A stretch of DNA of 64,000 bases from Robbsia sp. KACC 23696 (GCF_039852015.1 NZ_CP156627.1:1517534-1581533); one strand, 5' to 3'. Positions 10,372 through 18,600 are shown, counted from the stretch's first letter. Numbers and translations are program-made. Notes: generated by a model not told the origin, from the letters alone.

Positions 10372-10775
10372 GAACATCTCGGATGCTAGGCGCCCGCGCG
10401 TCGCTATCGGGTCTCGGCCGAAGCGGCATTACCAAAGGCCGCTCGCGGCAAGCAGCACATTCCGACGCAACGGATTCATTTGATCGGCAAGCGCTACGCG
10501 GTAGGAGCACGCACGGAAGAGACGCGGCATCGACGTGATGCGTATGCGCCAGCGGTACAGCGCCTAAGTTCTTGCCGCAATCAGCGCACTGATCGATGAG
10601 CGCCTGAGCGCCACGACGCCCACCTGCGTCGCGGGCACCGCGTTGCACTATATCGTCGGACAATGGCACAAGCTCAAACGTTACGTCGAAAACCGCATCT
10701 GGCGGATCGACATCAACCCGTGCGAGAACGCGATCCGGCCGTTCGTAATCGGGCGCAAGGCGTGGCTGTTCTGCC
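10372..10775 (+). pseudogene. IS66-family transposase remnant
   Basis: A broken C-terminal half of an IS66-type transposase. In one frame there is EHLGC, a stop in place of the expected Trp, ALPKAARGK, and LIGKRYAVGARTEETRHRRD. After a frame change near 10560 comes LHYIVGQWHKLKRYVE, then NPCENAIRPFVIGRKAWLFC. The last string is the typical IS66 C-terminal signature, with the usual D-N-N-P altered to D-I-N-P. The sequence diverges right after WLFC. Stop codon, frameshift and truncation make it non-functional. The stretch from 10776 to 10922 holds nothing I can identify. Confidence 0.8.
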
Positions 10776-10922
10776 TTGGACCTTTGGGAAACCTACGCCG
10801 GAATCCGCCGCCTAGTGGCGCGGACGTCCTTTACGGATCGCTTACCTTCGAGAAAAACAATGTGAACAATTGCCCATTTCAACAGTCAGGGGCCGGGGCG
10901 CTTTCACGCGCCTAGCCGCATC

Positions 10923-10950
10923 GCTAATCCGCCATAAAAGGCGGATTAGC
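10923..10950. terminator. Perfect 11-bp hairpin between IS remnant and hsp20
   Basis: GCTAATCCGCC and its exact reverse complement are separated by six bases (ATAAAA). It lies just beyond the hsp20 stop on the minus strand, so it is a likely terminator or 3' stabiliser for that transcript. There is no run of T on either side, which weakens an intrinsic-terminator call. Confidence 0.5.
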
Positions 10951-10970
10951 AATGGCCGGCTTTCATTGAA

Positions 10971-11438
10971 TCAAGCTGCCGCGTTGGCTTCGATCAACTG
11001 TGCATCTTTCTTACCTGAGCCTGATGATCCGATCTCAATACGACGTGGCTTCAATGCCTCTGGGATCTGGCGCAGCAAGTCGATCTGCAGCAATCCATTA
11101 TCCAAAGTTGCTCCTGTCACACTGACGTGGTCTGCAAGCTTGAACCGATGCTCGAAGTCACGCTCCGCGATGCCTCGGTGCAGGAATGTCTGCTTTTCCG
11201 CGGAACGGTCACGGCGACCGATGACTTTTAGGGAATCCCGTTCGAATTCAAGATTCAATTCGTCCCGTGTAAAACCAGCGACAGCCATCGTGATGCGATA
11301 CTTGTTTTCTTCCACCAATTCGACGTTGTACGGAGGGTAAGCATTCTGCTCCGTACGTGCTGCATCATCCAGGATGCGGGCAAAGCGATCGAAGCCAATC
11401 GCCGAGCGGAACAGTGGTGCAAAGTCGTAGTTTGTCAT
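10971..11438 (-). CDS. Small heat-shock protein, Hsp20/IbpA type
   Basis: A 155-residue ATP-independent holdase that binds unfolding proteins and hands them to DnaK/ClpB. The start at 11438 (MTNYDFAPLFRSAIGFDRF) is chosen over upstream in-frame starts because it gives the typical IbpA N-terminus and has GAGG ten bases upstream. The alpha-crystallin domain runs from about residue 33 (YPPYNVELVEENKYRI) to about 130, with the conserved AVAGF and the strand segment ATLDNGLLQIDL. The C-terminal tail has the I-E-I anchor (RRIEIG). Regulation appears to be heat-dependent at two levels: a sigma32-like promoter and a hairpin covering the ribosome site. It is monocistronic. Confidence 0.93.
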   Translation of the reverse strand: MTNYDFAPLFRSAIGFDRFARILDDAARTEQNAYPPYNVELVEENKYRITMAVAGFTRDELNLEFERDSLKVIGRRDRSAEKQTFLHRGIAERDFEHRFKLADHVSVTGATLDNGLLQIDLLRQIPEALKPRRIEIGSSGSGKKDAQLIEANAAA

Positions 11439-11446
11439 GGTCGTAT

Positions 11447-11460
11447 ATCCTCGTAAAAAT
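11447..11460 (-). promoter_or_regulatory. Candidate fourU-like RNA thermometer over the hsp20 ribosome site
   Basis: In the mRNA, AUUUU, loop UACG, AGGAU forms a five-pair hairpin that buries the Shine-Dalgarno AGGA nine bases before the AUG. The two central pairs are G-U, so the stem should be weak and melt easily, as in fourU thermometers. A second hairpin (GCGATA/TATCGC, 11463-11476) sits immediately upstream. The base pairing is read directly; thermometer function is inferred. Confidence 0.5.
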
Positions 11461-11506
11461 GAGCGATAGTTATCGCAGTCCTCCCAATGAGCGGCTGCTT
11501 GACCAA

Positions 11507-11535
11507 AATATAGGAAGCGAAAAGTAAATCTCAAG
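11507..11535 (-). promoter_or_regulatory. Sigma32-like heat-shock promoter for hsp20
   Basis: Read on the minus strand: CTTGAGA, 14 bases, then CCTATATT. This fits the sigma32 pattern of CTTGAAA and a CCCCATnT-like -10 element at the usual spacing. It would start a leader of about 60 nt that includes both hairpins ahead of hsp20. Confidence 0.55.
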
Positions 11536-11581
11536 ACCCCTAAGTGTAACAAATTGTAATGCCGCCAGAGAATGTGTTTAC

Positions 11582-11720
11582 GTGTTCTCGGAGTCGACGT
11601 TTTACCCGATCCAGCTCGGCGCCTCGCAGCAGCCTCTTCGAGGTCGTGTGCGCGAGCCGGTAGCGTGCGCGATCAGCACGCATTGCGCCAACTCGCTACG
11701 CAAACACCGTTATCGGTAAA
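11582..11720 (+). pseudogene. Short IS3-family OrfB fragment
   Basis: A 45-codon fragment reads SESTFY, then QQPLRGRVREPVA and ISTHCA. This resembles the segment of IS3-type transposases just before the catalytic core (SESTFYRxL ... HRGRxRxPV). No remaining domain, start or terminal repeat is present. It lies in the gap between hsp20 and the TetR gene, and the call rests on a short match recalled from the family. Confidence 0.45.
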
Positions 11721-11779
11721 AATCCAAACTCGCCCCAGCTGGATCCGCTACCATTAAAAATAGGGGCCTACCGCCCCGT

Positions 11780-12388
11780 CTAATCAAATGTTGCCGCGAG
11801 AGGTTCGACCGTTTGCAGCAAGTCTTCGCGCGAGGCACCATCCCGAGCCTGTATCGAAAATCCCTGCAACACCGCCGCGAGATAGCGCGCAGTAGACGCA
11901 AGTCGAGGACCGTTTAGCCAAGGCGTGAGCGCCTGCGCGATGTCTTCGCGGATAGCATCGCGCCGCCGCGCCAATTCGCTGGCGAGCTCCTGATGGTCCG
12001 GATGCGCGCACAGCATCCCGCTTGAAATCATGCAGCTCCGCTCGCCGTCCGAGGATGTGACGATATCGATCGCGGCGAAAAGCAATCGACGCACCGCCTC
12101 AGCGAGGGAATCAGCCTGCTCGACCGCCGAGCGATTCACCAGATTGAACGTGTCCGAATAGCGGTCCAGCGCCCGCAGATATAGATTCGCCTTGCTACCA
12201 AAAACGCCATACAGGCTTGGCGCAGCCACGCCAATCGCTTGCGTCAGATCGCTCATACCCACGCCTTCATACCCATGGCGCCAGAAGAGACGCATCGCCG
12301 TCTCGACGGCCTTCTCTTCATCGAAACCGCGCGGTCTACCCGTCTTGCGGAGCGAGGCGGAGGGATCCGCCGAAATTGTCTGTTTCAT
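11780..12388 (-). CDS. TetR-family transcriptional regulator
   Basis: A 202-residue repressor-type protein. The N-terminal helix-turn-helix is at about residues 18-62 (AVETAMRLFWRHGYEGVGMSD, then GVAAPSLYGVFGSKANLYL). The C-terminal ligand-binding domain follows. The start at 12388 is preferred because a good promoter (TTGACG, 17 bp, TTTAAT) ends only seven bases before it, implying a leaderless message; in-frame starts further upstream would lie inside the promoter. It is divergent from two alpha/beta hydrolase genes, and a perfect palindrome in the shared intergenic region overlaps its own promoter. It therefore most likely represses itself and the hydrolases until an ester or halogenated substrate binds; the inducer is unknown. 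Confidence 0.9.
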   Translation of the reverse strand: MKQTISADPSASLRKTGRPRGFDEEKAVETAMRLFWRHGYEGVGMSDLTQAIGVAAPSLYGVFGSKANLYLRALDRYSDTFNLVNRSAVEQADSLAEAVRRLLFAAIDIVTSSDGERSCMISSGMLCAHPDHQELASELARRRDAIREDIAQALTPWLNGPRLASTARYLAAVLQGFSIQARDGASREDLLQTVEPLAATFD

Positions 12389-12395
12389 AGCGATC

Positions 12396-12425
12396 ATTAA
12401 AAAACACTTGACGTCATCCGTCAAG
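12396..12425 (-). promoter_or_regulatory. tetR promoter and palindromic operator
   Basis: On the minus strand, TTGACG (12424-12419), a 17-bp spacer and TTTAAT (12401-12396) form a near-consensus promoter. The palindrome CTTGACG-TCATC-CGTCAAG (12407-12425) covers the -35 element and most of the spacer. A TetR dimer bound there would block the promoter and could also act on the hydrolase promoter facing the other way. Confidence 0.6.
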
Positions 12426-12467
12426 TTTCGCAAACTCATGTTCTTTAACGACCACTAAAAAACATCG

Positions 12468-13214
12468 ATGTCTGCTCCCCCTTTTCCTACGATAGTCCTC
12501 GTACACGGTGCATGGCACGGCGGTTGGTGCTACAGCCGAGTGGCCCAAATTCTACGACGCAAGGGATATGATGTATTCACCCCAACCTTCACCGGCCTAG
12601 GCGAGCGCTCTCACCTCGCGTCCGCGGCAATCAATGCGTCCACGCACGTACGCGATGTCCTCAACGTCATTGCATTCGAAGGCCTCGACGATGTCGTGCT
12701 TGTGGGCCATTCCTATGGCGGAAGTATCATCACGGCGGTTGCCGACGCTATTCCTGAAAAAATAAGGTCGCTGGTTTACTTGGATGCCTTCATCGGGGCG
12801 AATGACAAATCTCTTTTCGACCTTGACGCCCCGGAAGCCACGGCGCGTTATATCGAAATGGCGCAATCCAACGGGGGATACCGGGTGCCGCCGCTTCCAG
12901 CGGCCGTTTTCGGCGTCAACCTCGCAGATCAAGCCTGGGTCGATGCACGGACGACCGCCGGTTCCTTGGCATGCTGGTCGGAGCGGCTTGCGCTGACCGG
13001 GCGCCATGAGTCAGTCAGGAATCGCACATACGTGTTCGCGGCCGGTTGGAACGGGCCATTCAAGCCGTTCTTCGATAGCGCTTGCGCCGAAGGTTGGACG
13101 ACCCATACATTCGATTGCGGACATGACGTCATGATCGATATGCCGCAAGAAACCGCGGAGCTCATCGAGCAAGCCTCGCTCGCCTCCTCCACTCACGCAA
13201 CAAACCGGAGGTAA
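12468..13214 (+). CDS. Alpha/beta hydrolase, EstC-like esterase
   Basis: A 248-residue serine hydrolase. The N-terminal LVHGAWHGGWCY carries the oxyanion-hole HG motif, the nucleophile is Ser82 in GHSYGG, and the C-terminal GHDVMID supplies the catalytic His. Length and motif order match small-molecule esterases of the EstC/pyrethroid-hydrolase type. There is no signal peptide, so it acts in the cytoplasm. It is the first gene after the divergent TetR operator and is followed three bases later by a second hydrolase, so the two are co-transcribed. Substrate not determinable from sequence. Confidence 0.88.
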   Translation: MSAPPFPTIVLVHGAWHGGWCYSRVAQILRRKGYDVFTPTFTGLGERSHLASAAINASTHVRDVLNVIAFEGLDDVVLVGHSYGGSIITAVADAIPEKIRSLVYLDAFIGANDKSLFDLDAPEATARYIEMAQSNGGYRVPPLPAAVFGVNLADQAWVDARTTAGSLACWSERLALTGRHESVRNRTYVFAAGWNGPFKPFFDSACAEGWTTHTFDCGHDVMIDMPQETAELIEQASLASSTHATNRR

Positions 13215-13217
13215 TCC

Positions 13218-14141
13218 ATGTCTTCGCCGCAAACAAATGCACACGCGCCGTTTTTCCCATCATTGCGCGTCCTGGACATCGAGGCTGGAGGCGTGCATTT
13301 CGCGGGCGCGACGGGGGGCGACGGACCGCCTTTGCTGCTTTTGCATGGCTATCCTCAGACGCACATTGCTTGGCGCAAGCTCGCGTCTGAGCTGGCAAAA
13401 CGCTATACGCTGGTGATACCGGACCTGCCTGGCTATGGGTGCAGTCGCACCCGCGAAGTGTCGCCGCGATGGACGAAGCGACGCGTCGGCGATGCGCTTG
13501 TCGCGCTGATGACGCGCCTTGGTCATGACCGCTTTGCGATCGTCGGCCACGATCGAGGGGCACGCGCAGGCTATCGTCTGGCACTCGACCATCCAACCAG
13601 CGCCTTGGCCTATGCGTCACTGACGGTGATACCGACGGCCGACGCGTTGGCCATGGTCGACTATCGCTCCGCCCTACGGGCATTCCATTGGTTTTTCTTC
13701 TCGCAGGAAGCCGACTTGCCTGAACGAATGCTAGCGGCGGCGCCCGATGTGTTCATTGAGCGCGCCTTGGCAAAAATGACGGGCGGCCGCGATCTCATCG
13801 AGCCAGCCGCGCTGGAGCGCTATAAGTTGGCATTTCGAGACGCGGCCGTGCGACATGCCATCTGTGAAGATTATCGCGCGGCGATGAACGAAGACCTCGA
13901 CCACGACAATGCGGACCTGAAGAATGGCCATAAAATGCCATGTCCGGTTCTCGTTCTATGGCCTGAAGCCGACTGGGTGCCAGGGCAGCCTACGCCGATG
14001 GAAGTCTGGCGGCGCTGGTCGAGCGACGTGCGTGGAGTGGCTACGGCTGGAGGACATCTCCAGCCTGAAGATGCGCCTGACGAAGTGTTGGCAGCACTGC
14101 TGCCTTTTCTCGCAAGCCATTTGACAACGAGAGGACGTTAG
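13218..14141 (+). CDS. Alpha/beta hydrolase, haloacetate dehalogenase-like
   Basis: A 307-residue hydrolase with an aspartate nucleophile: GHDRGARAGYR with Asp112, Arg113 and Arg116, instead of the serine of esterases. His157-Trp158 in AFHWFFFSQ lie 45 residues downstream, the same distance as between Asp110 and His155-Trp156 in fluoroacetate dehalogenase. CEDYR (Tyr219) and the late His in GGHLQPED complete the expected active site. The known reaction of the family is hydrolysis of fluoro- or chloroacetate to glycolate; epoxide hydrolases are the main alternative. The ribosome site GGAGG is strong. It is co-transcribed with the esterase and probably controlled by the TetR protein. Confidence 0.78.
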   Translation: MSSPQTNAHAPFFPSLRVLDIEAGGVHFAGATGGDGPPLLLLHGYPQTHIAWRKLASELAKRYTLVIPDLPGYGCSRTREVSPRWTKRRVGDALVALMTRLGHDRFAIVGHDRGARAGYRLALDHPTSALAYASLTVIPTADALAMVDYRSALRAFHWFFFSQEADLPERMLAAAPDVFIERALAKMTGGRDLIEPAALERYKLAFRDAAVRHAICEDYRAAMNEDLDHDNADLKNGHKMPCPVLVLWPEADWVPGQPTPMEVWRRWSSDVRGVATAGGHLQPEDAPDEVLAALLPFLASHLTTRGR

Positions 14142-14185
14142 CCCTGAAACAAGGTGAACCAGCCGCTCAGATTGGGGAAGCCAAA

Positions 14186-14280
14186 TATCGGCAATGCCGA
14201 TAAAGCAAAAATATCGCTATTTACGATACCGCCTCTTTATCGGAATATGCGATATACTGCTTTTATCGATAAAGGCGATA
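14186..14280 (+). promoter_or_regulatory. Four phased hipBA operators
   Basis: Four 17-bp sites of the form TATCG-N7-CGATA start at 14186, 14212, 14238 and 14264, exactly 26 bp apart. The first (TATCGGCAATGCCGATA) is a full palindrome. A -10-like TATACT at 14253-14258 lies between the third and fourth sites, and the last site ends four bases before the hipB start. This matches the autorepression layout known for hipBA (TATCC-N8-GGATA in E. coli), with a shorter spacer. Confidence 0.85.
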
Positions 14281-14284
14281 AAAC

Positions 14285-14524
14285 ATGCGACAACGCATCA
14301 CGACAGAGCAGCAGATCGGCGCGATCCTAAGCGGTGCGCGCCGCGCGACGGGACTGACCCAGGCGCAGGCCGGCGTGCGTTTGGGTCTGAGCCAGAACCG
14401 CGTCTCCGAGCTGGAAAACGGCGCGGCGGCAATCTCAGTCGCACAACTGCTCGCGATGGCCGCGCTATACGGCCTCCAGATCGAAATGGGTGCGCGCAAC
14501 GAGCCGCCGGCGACGGAGTGGTAA
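14285..14524 (+). CDS. hipB: HipB-type antitoxin, Xre-family repressor
   Basis: A 79-residue DNA-binding protein with an Xre/Cro helix-turn-helix at about residues 9-62 (IGAILSGARRATGLTQAQAG, then LGLSQNRVSELENG). It is expected to bind the four upstream operators as a dimer, hold the HipA kinase inactive and repress the operon. It starts four bases after the last operator; AAGG inside that operator's spacer is the only ribosome site, so repressor binding and initiation overlap. The C-terminal tail (ARNEPPATEW) ends in Trp as in E. coli HipB, whose terminal Trp contacts HipA. Confidence 0.93.
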   Translation: MRQRITTEQQIGAILSGARRATGLTQAQAGVRLGLSQNRVSELENGAAAISVAQLLAMAALYGLQIEMGARNEPPATEW

Positions 14525-14526
14525 CG

Positions 14527-15867
14527 ATGGGGCGTCCCTCTCGCACGCGCGCCCTCTCGGTCTGGGCCAACGGCATCCGCGTTGGTGAGTGGCGCGTGCC
14601 GGGCGGTGGCACGATGGAGTTCGCATACGATCCAGCATGGATGACGTCGACTGTCGGGCGCCCCCTCTCGCTCTCGCTGCCTTTTAGAACCGACGGCGGT
14701 CCGCTGAAGAGCGATGCGGTTCGCAACTTTTTCGAAAACCTTTTGCCGGACAACGAGCAAATCCGACAACGTATCGGCATGCGGTTCAAGACGCCGTCTC
14801 TCGACGCGTTCGACTTGCTTGCGGCTATCGGACGGGATTGCGTCGGCGCCTTGCAAATTCTCGACGCCGATGCCATGCCTCATGGCATCGATCGGATAGA
14901 CGGCCGCCGTGTCGACGCTGATGCCATCGAACGCTTGCTGATAGAGACGGTCAGCAGCGGACGCAATGACACTGATGACGATTTTCCGGAAGAAGACGGT
15001 GAATTCCGCATTTCGCTGGCCGGGGCGCAAGAAAAAACCGGTCTCTTGCGTTACCAAGATCAGTGGCAGGTTCCCCGCGGATCGACGCCGACGACGCACA
15101 TCCTGAAACTGCCGCTCGGTCTGGTTGGAAATCGAAAGATCAATATGTTTCACTCGGTCGAGAACGAGTGGCTCTGTCTGCGAATACTGCGTGCCTACGG
15201 ATTGCCGACCGCCGAGGCGGAAATCCTCCAATTCGGTACGCGGAAGGTGCTCGGTGTCGAACGCTTCGACCGGCGCTTCGCAGCGTCGGGAACGGCGTTG
15301 TTACGTCTGCCACAGGAAGATTTTTGCCAAGTCTTCGGTCTGCCGCCCCATCTCAAATATGAGAATGATGGCGGCCCGGGCTTGGTCAAGATCGCACAAA
15401 TGTTGCGCCTGTCGAGCAACGCGCGACAGGATCTGCATACCCTCTTGAGCGCGCAGATTCTGTTCTGGATGCTTGCCGCGCCGGACGGTCATGCCAAAAA
15501 CTTCAGCATTCGTCTGCTCGCGCACGGCGCCTTTGCCTTCACCCCGCTCTACGACGTCATGTCGATATGGCCTGTCGAGGGAAAGCACGGTAGCCAGGTC
15601 TCCTGGCATACGACCAAGCTCGCGATGGCAGTCCCCGGCAACCATCGGCGTTACCGGATGCGTGATATCGATCGTTCGCATTTCGACGAGATGGCACGCC
15701 AGTGCTTTTACGCGACGAACGCCGATGCTTTGATCGACCCCATCGTCGAACAAACAGCGGCGGTGATCGACGCCGTATCTGCGGACCTGCCTGCTGGATT
15801 TCCCGAACAAGTTGCAACGGCCATTTTCAAAGGCTTACAACGCGGTGCGGATACGCTAGCCCGCTAA
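14527..15867 (+). CDS. hipA: HipA-type serine/threonine kinase toxin
   Basis: A 446-residue kinase toxin. By analogy with E. coli HipA it would phosphorylate glutamyl-tRNA synthetase and induce dormancy; the target here is untested. The start is two bases after the hipB stop; an earlier in-frame start would overlap all of hipB. The N-terminal subdomain is at about 1-120. ISLAGAQEKTG (about 162-172) carries the autophosphorylated-serine/P-loop region. DGHAKNFS holds catalytic Asp320 and the metal-binding Asn, and YDVMS holds Asp343. All active-site residues are present, so it should be functional. Its last 12 bases overlap the convergent amidohydrolase gene. Confidence 0.93.
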   Translation: MGRPSRTRALSVWANGIRVGEWRVPGGGTMEFAYDPAWMTSTVGRPLSLSLPFRTDGGPLKSDAVRNFFENLLPDNEQIRQRIGMRFKTPSLDAFDLLAAIGRDCVGALQILDADAMPHGIDRIDGRRVDADAIERLLIETVSSGRNDTDDDFPEEDGEFRISLAGAQEKTGLLRYQDQWQVPRGSTPTTHILKLPLGLVGNRKINMFHSVENEWLCLRILRAYGLPTAEAEILQFGTRKVLGVERFDRRFAASGTALLRLPQEDFCQVFGLPPHLKYENDGGPGLVKIAQMLRLSSNARQDLHTLLSAQILFWMLAAPDGHAKNFSIRLLAHGAFAFTPLYDVMSIWPVEGKHGSQVSWHTTKLAMAVPGNHRRYRMRDIDRSHFDEMARQCFYATNADALIDPIVEQTAAVIDAVSADLPAGFPEQVATAIFKGLQRGADTLAR

Positions 15868-16980
15868 GTTCGGGAGGATCGCCTGAGCGTTTTGCCACTC
15901 GATTTTCGCAAGCACGGTGGCGCTCAGGCCAAACGCACGTAATCCATTGGCCGTATCGCGTGGCGACGCCGCGGGAAAGTCCGAACCGAACACAATCCTC
16001 TCGGGCGGCATCAGTGCGGTCAGCGAAGGGAGCGAATATGCATTCCACGCCTGTGCCGTGTCGAAGTAGAGCTTTTGAATCAGCGCGACGGCGCCCCCCG
16101 GTTCGGCCTTCATCAACGCACTATCGCCGGACACCATCCGCGAAAAACGGAAAGTAAGATACGGAACGTCGCCGCCGCCGTGCGAGAAGATGAAACGGAT
16201 ATTGGGATATCGCAGCGTCGTATGATTCATCAGCAGACTGGCAATGGTCCGCGACGTTTCGGTACCGTATTCCACCACGACATCCGGCACGTTGGGCACG
16301 ACGTTCGTGCAACAGGACGGCTGTAAAGGATGCACGAAGACCGTGGCGCGGCGTCGATTCAGCTCCTCCATGACGGGCGTGAACGCCGGATCGCCAAGAT
16401 AGGCATTGCCGTAACTTGTCATCATGCCTACGCCTTGCGCCTTCAAGGTGTCGAGCCCGTATGCGATTTCAGCAAGCGTGCTATCGATATCCGGCAAGGG
16501 CAAGGTCACAAACATACCGAAGCGCCCCTTGTAGTCCGAGACCATGCGCGCCTGGAATTCATTGCAATCGCGGGCCAGCGCCTTCGCCTGATCGTAGTCG
16601 CCGAAAAAAATACCGGGATCGCTGGTCGAGACCACCGCAGTGGCAACGCCGGCCGCGTCCATCGCATCGAGTGATTTCTGTACCGTCCATGCCTCATTGA
16701 AACCCTGATGCGTTCGGCGACCCAACATCATCGCGAGCAAGGCAGGAGAGGTGTAATGATGGTGTACATCGATGATGCGTCCCGGCGCCCGCTTCTGCTC
16801 CGCCCACGCATCGCCACCGATCGCAAGCCCAATCCCCAGCGCCGCCGCCGCGCCAAGTAGATCGCGACGCCGCACACCGGCGCGGCTCAGGATTTCAGGA
16901 TGAGCGTGCGGATGCGACAGGCCGCATCCGCAAGGCGCCGCGGGCGCACCCAGATCGAGCCGCTTCCATTTTTTCAGCAT
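15856..16980 (-). CDS. Tat-exported amidohydrolase (ACMSD-like family)
   Basis: A 374-residue metal-dependent TIM-barrel hydrolase or decarboxylase. The start at 16980 has AGGA seven bases upstream. The N-terminus has a twin-arginine signal (VRRRDLLGAAAALGIGLAIGG, then DAWA), so it is probably exported folded to the periplasm, which is unusual for this family. IDVHHHY gives the HxH metal site, FSHGGGD a further His ligand, and FGSDFP the catalytic Asp. The family contains 2-amino-3-carboxymuconate-semialdehyde decarboxylase and gamma-resorcylate decarboxylase. It is the last gene of a five-gene minus-strand operon with SDR, GntR, LVIVD and MFS genes. Substrate unknown, probably an aromatic acid or lactone. 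Confidence 0.85.
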   Translation of the reverse strand: MLKKWKRLDLGAPAAPCGCGLSHPHAHPEILSRAGVRRRDLLGAAAALGIGLAIGGDAWAEQKRAPGRIIDVHHHYTSPALLAMMLGRRTHQGFNEAWTVQKSLDAMDAAGVATAVVSTSDPGIFFGDYDQAKALARDCNEFQARMVSDYKGRFGMFVTLPLPDIDSTLAEIAYGLDTLKAQGVGMMTSYGNAYLGDPAFTPVMEELNRRRATVFVHPLQPSCCTNVVPNVPDVVVEYGTETSRTIASLLMNHTTLRYPNIRFIFSHGGGDVPYLTFRFSRMVSGDSALMKAEPGGAVALIQKLYFDTAQAWNAYSLPSLTALMPPERIVFGSDFPAASPRDTANGLRAFGLSATVLAKIEWQNAQAILPNLAG

Positions 16981-17076
16981 GATGTGTTCCTGTGCCGGGC
17001 GACAATGGCGCGTGTGCGCTCGGCTCGCCAACGGATGTTGGCGAGCGTGCGACACCATCTTACAAATGCATCGGAA

Positions 17077-17829
17077 TCAACCGCGTCCAAGATACGACGG
17101 CATCTTCGACGCCATCACGGTGACGAATTGCACGTTTGCATCGAGGCTCATATTGGCAATCATCAATACGGTTTTGCCGACGTTCGCGGCATCCATGGTG
17201 GGCTCGATCGCCATTTCACCATTCGGTTGCAGTACGCCCTTTGCCATTCGCGCCGTCATCGGCGTGGCGGCGTTACCGATATCGACCTGCGAGCTGACGA
17301 TGTCGTAATTGCGTCCGTCCAGACCGATACACTTCGTCAGTCCGGTCACCGCGTGTTTCGATGTCGTATACGGCGCCGATCCCGGACGCGGCACATGGGC
17401 CGACAATGAGCCATTGTTGATGATGCGGCCGCCTTGCGGCGCTTGGTCCCGCATGATCCGGAAGGCCGCATTCGCGCAAAGAAACATGCCATGAATGTTG
17501 ACGTCGATGACGGCGCGCCATTGCTCGAAAGTGACGTCACCGAAATTCGTGGCAGGAGAGCCGGTGCCCGCATTGTTAAAAAGCACGTCAAGGCGGCCAA
17601 ACGTGGTTTTGATTCGCTCGAAAAGTGCCAGAACGTCGTCCTCCTTCGACACGTCCGTCGGGACGACCAGCGCATTACCATTACCACCGGCAAGCTGCGC
17701 TGTTTCTTCGAGTGCGTCCTGCCGTCTTCCGGCAAGCGCGACCGAATAGCCGTCACGCAACAATGCCGTCGCTACCGCCCTGCCGACCCCACTGCCCGCC
17801 CCCGTGACAACCGCATATCTGTTTGCCAT
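17077..17829 (-). CDS. Short-chain dehydrogenase/reductase
   Basis: A 250-residue classical SDR. The nucleotide-binding TGAGSGVG is at residues 9-16, NNAG near 87, and the catalytic YxxxK is present as YTTSK after the Ser of NNGSLSAH. It is expected to oxidise or reduce a hydroxyl/keto group with NAD(P)H in the cytoplasm. It lies between the amidohydrolase (96 nt gap) and the GntR regulator (76 nt gap) in the same orientation, so it is probably part of the same pathway. Confidence 0.9.
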   Translation of the reverse strand: MANRYAVVTGAGSGVGRAVATALLRDGYSVALAGRRQDALEETAQLAGGNGNALVVPTDVSKEDDVLALFERIKTTFGRLDVLFNNAGTGSPATNFGDVTFEQWRAVIDVNIHGMFLCANAAFRIMRDQAPQGGRIINNGSLSAHVPRPGSAPYTTSKHAVTGLTKCIGLDGRNYDIVSSQVDIGNAATPMTARMAKGVLQPNGEMAIEPTMDAANVGKTVLMIANMSLDANVQFVTVMASKMPSYLGRG

Positions 17830-17905
17830 GCTGGACTCCTTTTTTAAGGTGTGTTGCGGTACTTTCCGCAGGTAAAGGCGCCGCGCGGTCCGGCCCTGCG
17901 ACGCT

Positions 17906-18598
17906 TCAATCGGGTAAATCCAGATTCGATCCGACGATGATGTCCGCCGTGGTGCGGTAGTGCTCCATCAGCATTTCGATGGCGCGCACCGGCGGCCCGT
18001 CGATCGCCGCGTCGGTCAAGGCCTTGTGCTCGTTCGTGACATCGCGGGCAGGATAGGCCAGGCTCATCGACAGATATCGGTAGCGCGCGGCGTGATCGGT
18101 CATCAGCGCGCAAAATTCGAGCATCCACCGCGAAGGACAAGCAGCGATCAGTGCCATGTGAAATTGTTTATGCGTGTCCTCCCACGACGCGTCCTCTTGA
18201 AAAACATCCGGATCGGCCGACCGATTCGTCCGCGACAAACGATGCCCGGCCAAAATCAGTTGTTCTTCCCATTGCGGTGTCCGATTCGCGAGTGCTTCGC
18301 GCAGGGCGATCGACTCTACCCAGCAGCGCGTGTTCGTCAATTCGATCAGTTCACGCCGCGACACTTGGGCGACGAAAAAGCCTTTCTGGTCGATTTTTTG
18401 GACAAAACCCTCCGTCACGAGCTGCGTGAGCGCCTCGCGAATTGGCGTACTGGTCACCCCATAGCGCTGACTGACCTCATCGATCAGCAACTTGGCGGCG
18501 GGCGAAAGCCGCCCCGACAGGATGTCCTGTCGCAGCACCTTGTAGACTTCACTTGTGCGCGACGAGCTGGACGGCGGCTTGATGTTGTGTGAAAGCAA
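17906..18598 (-). CDS. GntR-family regulator, FCD domain
   Basis: A 230-residue transcription factor. The winged helix-turn-helix is at about residues 16-75 ([18 protein letters not shown], then [20 protein letters not shown]). The all-helical FCD effector domain follows from about 85 to 225, with metal-binding His positions such as DTHKQFH and EHKAL. FCD regulators usually sense organic acids. It is encoded inside the operon it presumably controls, two bases after the LVIVD gene stop. A plausible operator, ATTTGCCAGGCAAAT, lies upstream of the operon at 21342-21356. Confidence 0.9.
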   Translation of the reverse strand: MLSHNIKPPSSSSRTSEVYKVLRQDILSGRLSPAAKLLIDEVSQRYGVTSTPIREALTQLVTEGFVQKIDQKGFFVAQVSRRELIELTNTRCWVESIALREALANRTPQWEEQLILAGHRLSRTNRSADPDVFQEDASWEDTHKQFHMALIAACPSRWMLEFCALMTDHAARYRYLSMSLAYPARDVTNEHKALTDAAIDGPPVRAIEMLMEHYRTTADIIVGSNLDLPD

Positions 18599-18600
18599 GA

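Noticed and set aside
10290..10538. 82-codon plus-strand frame overlapping the MCP end
   Set aside because: Out of frame with the IS66 reading that explains the same DNA.
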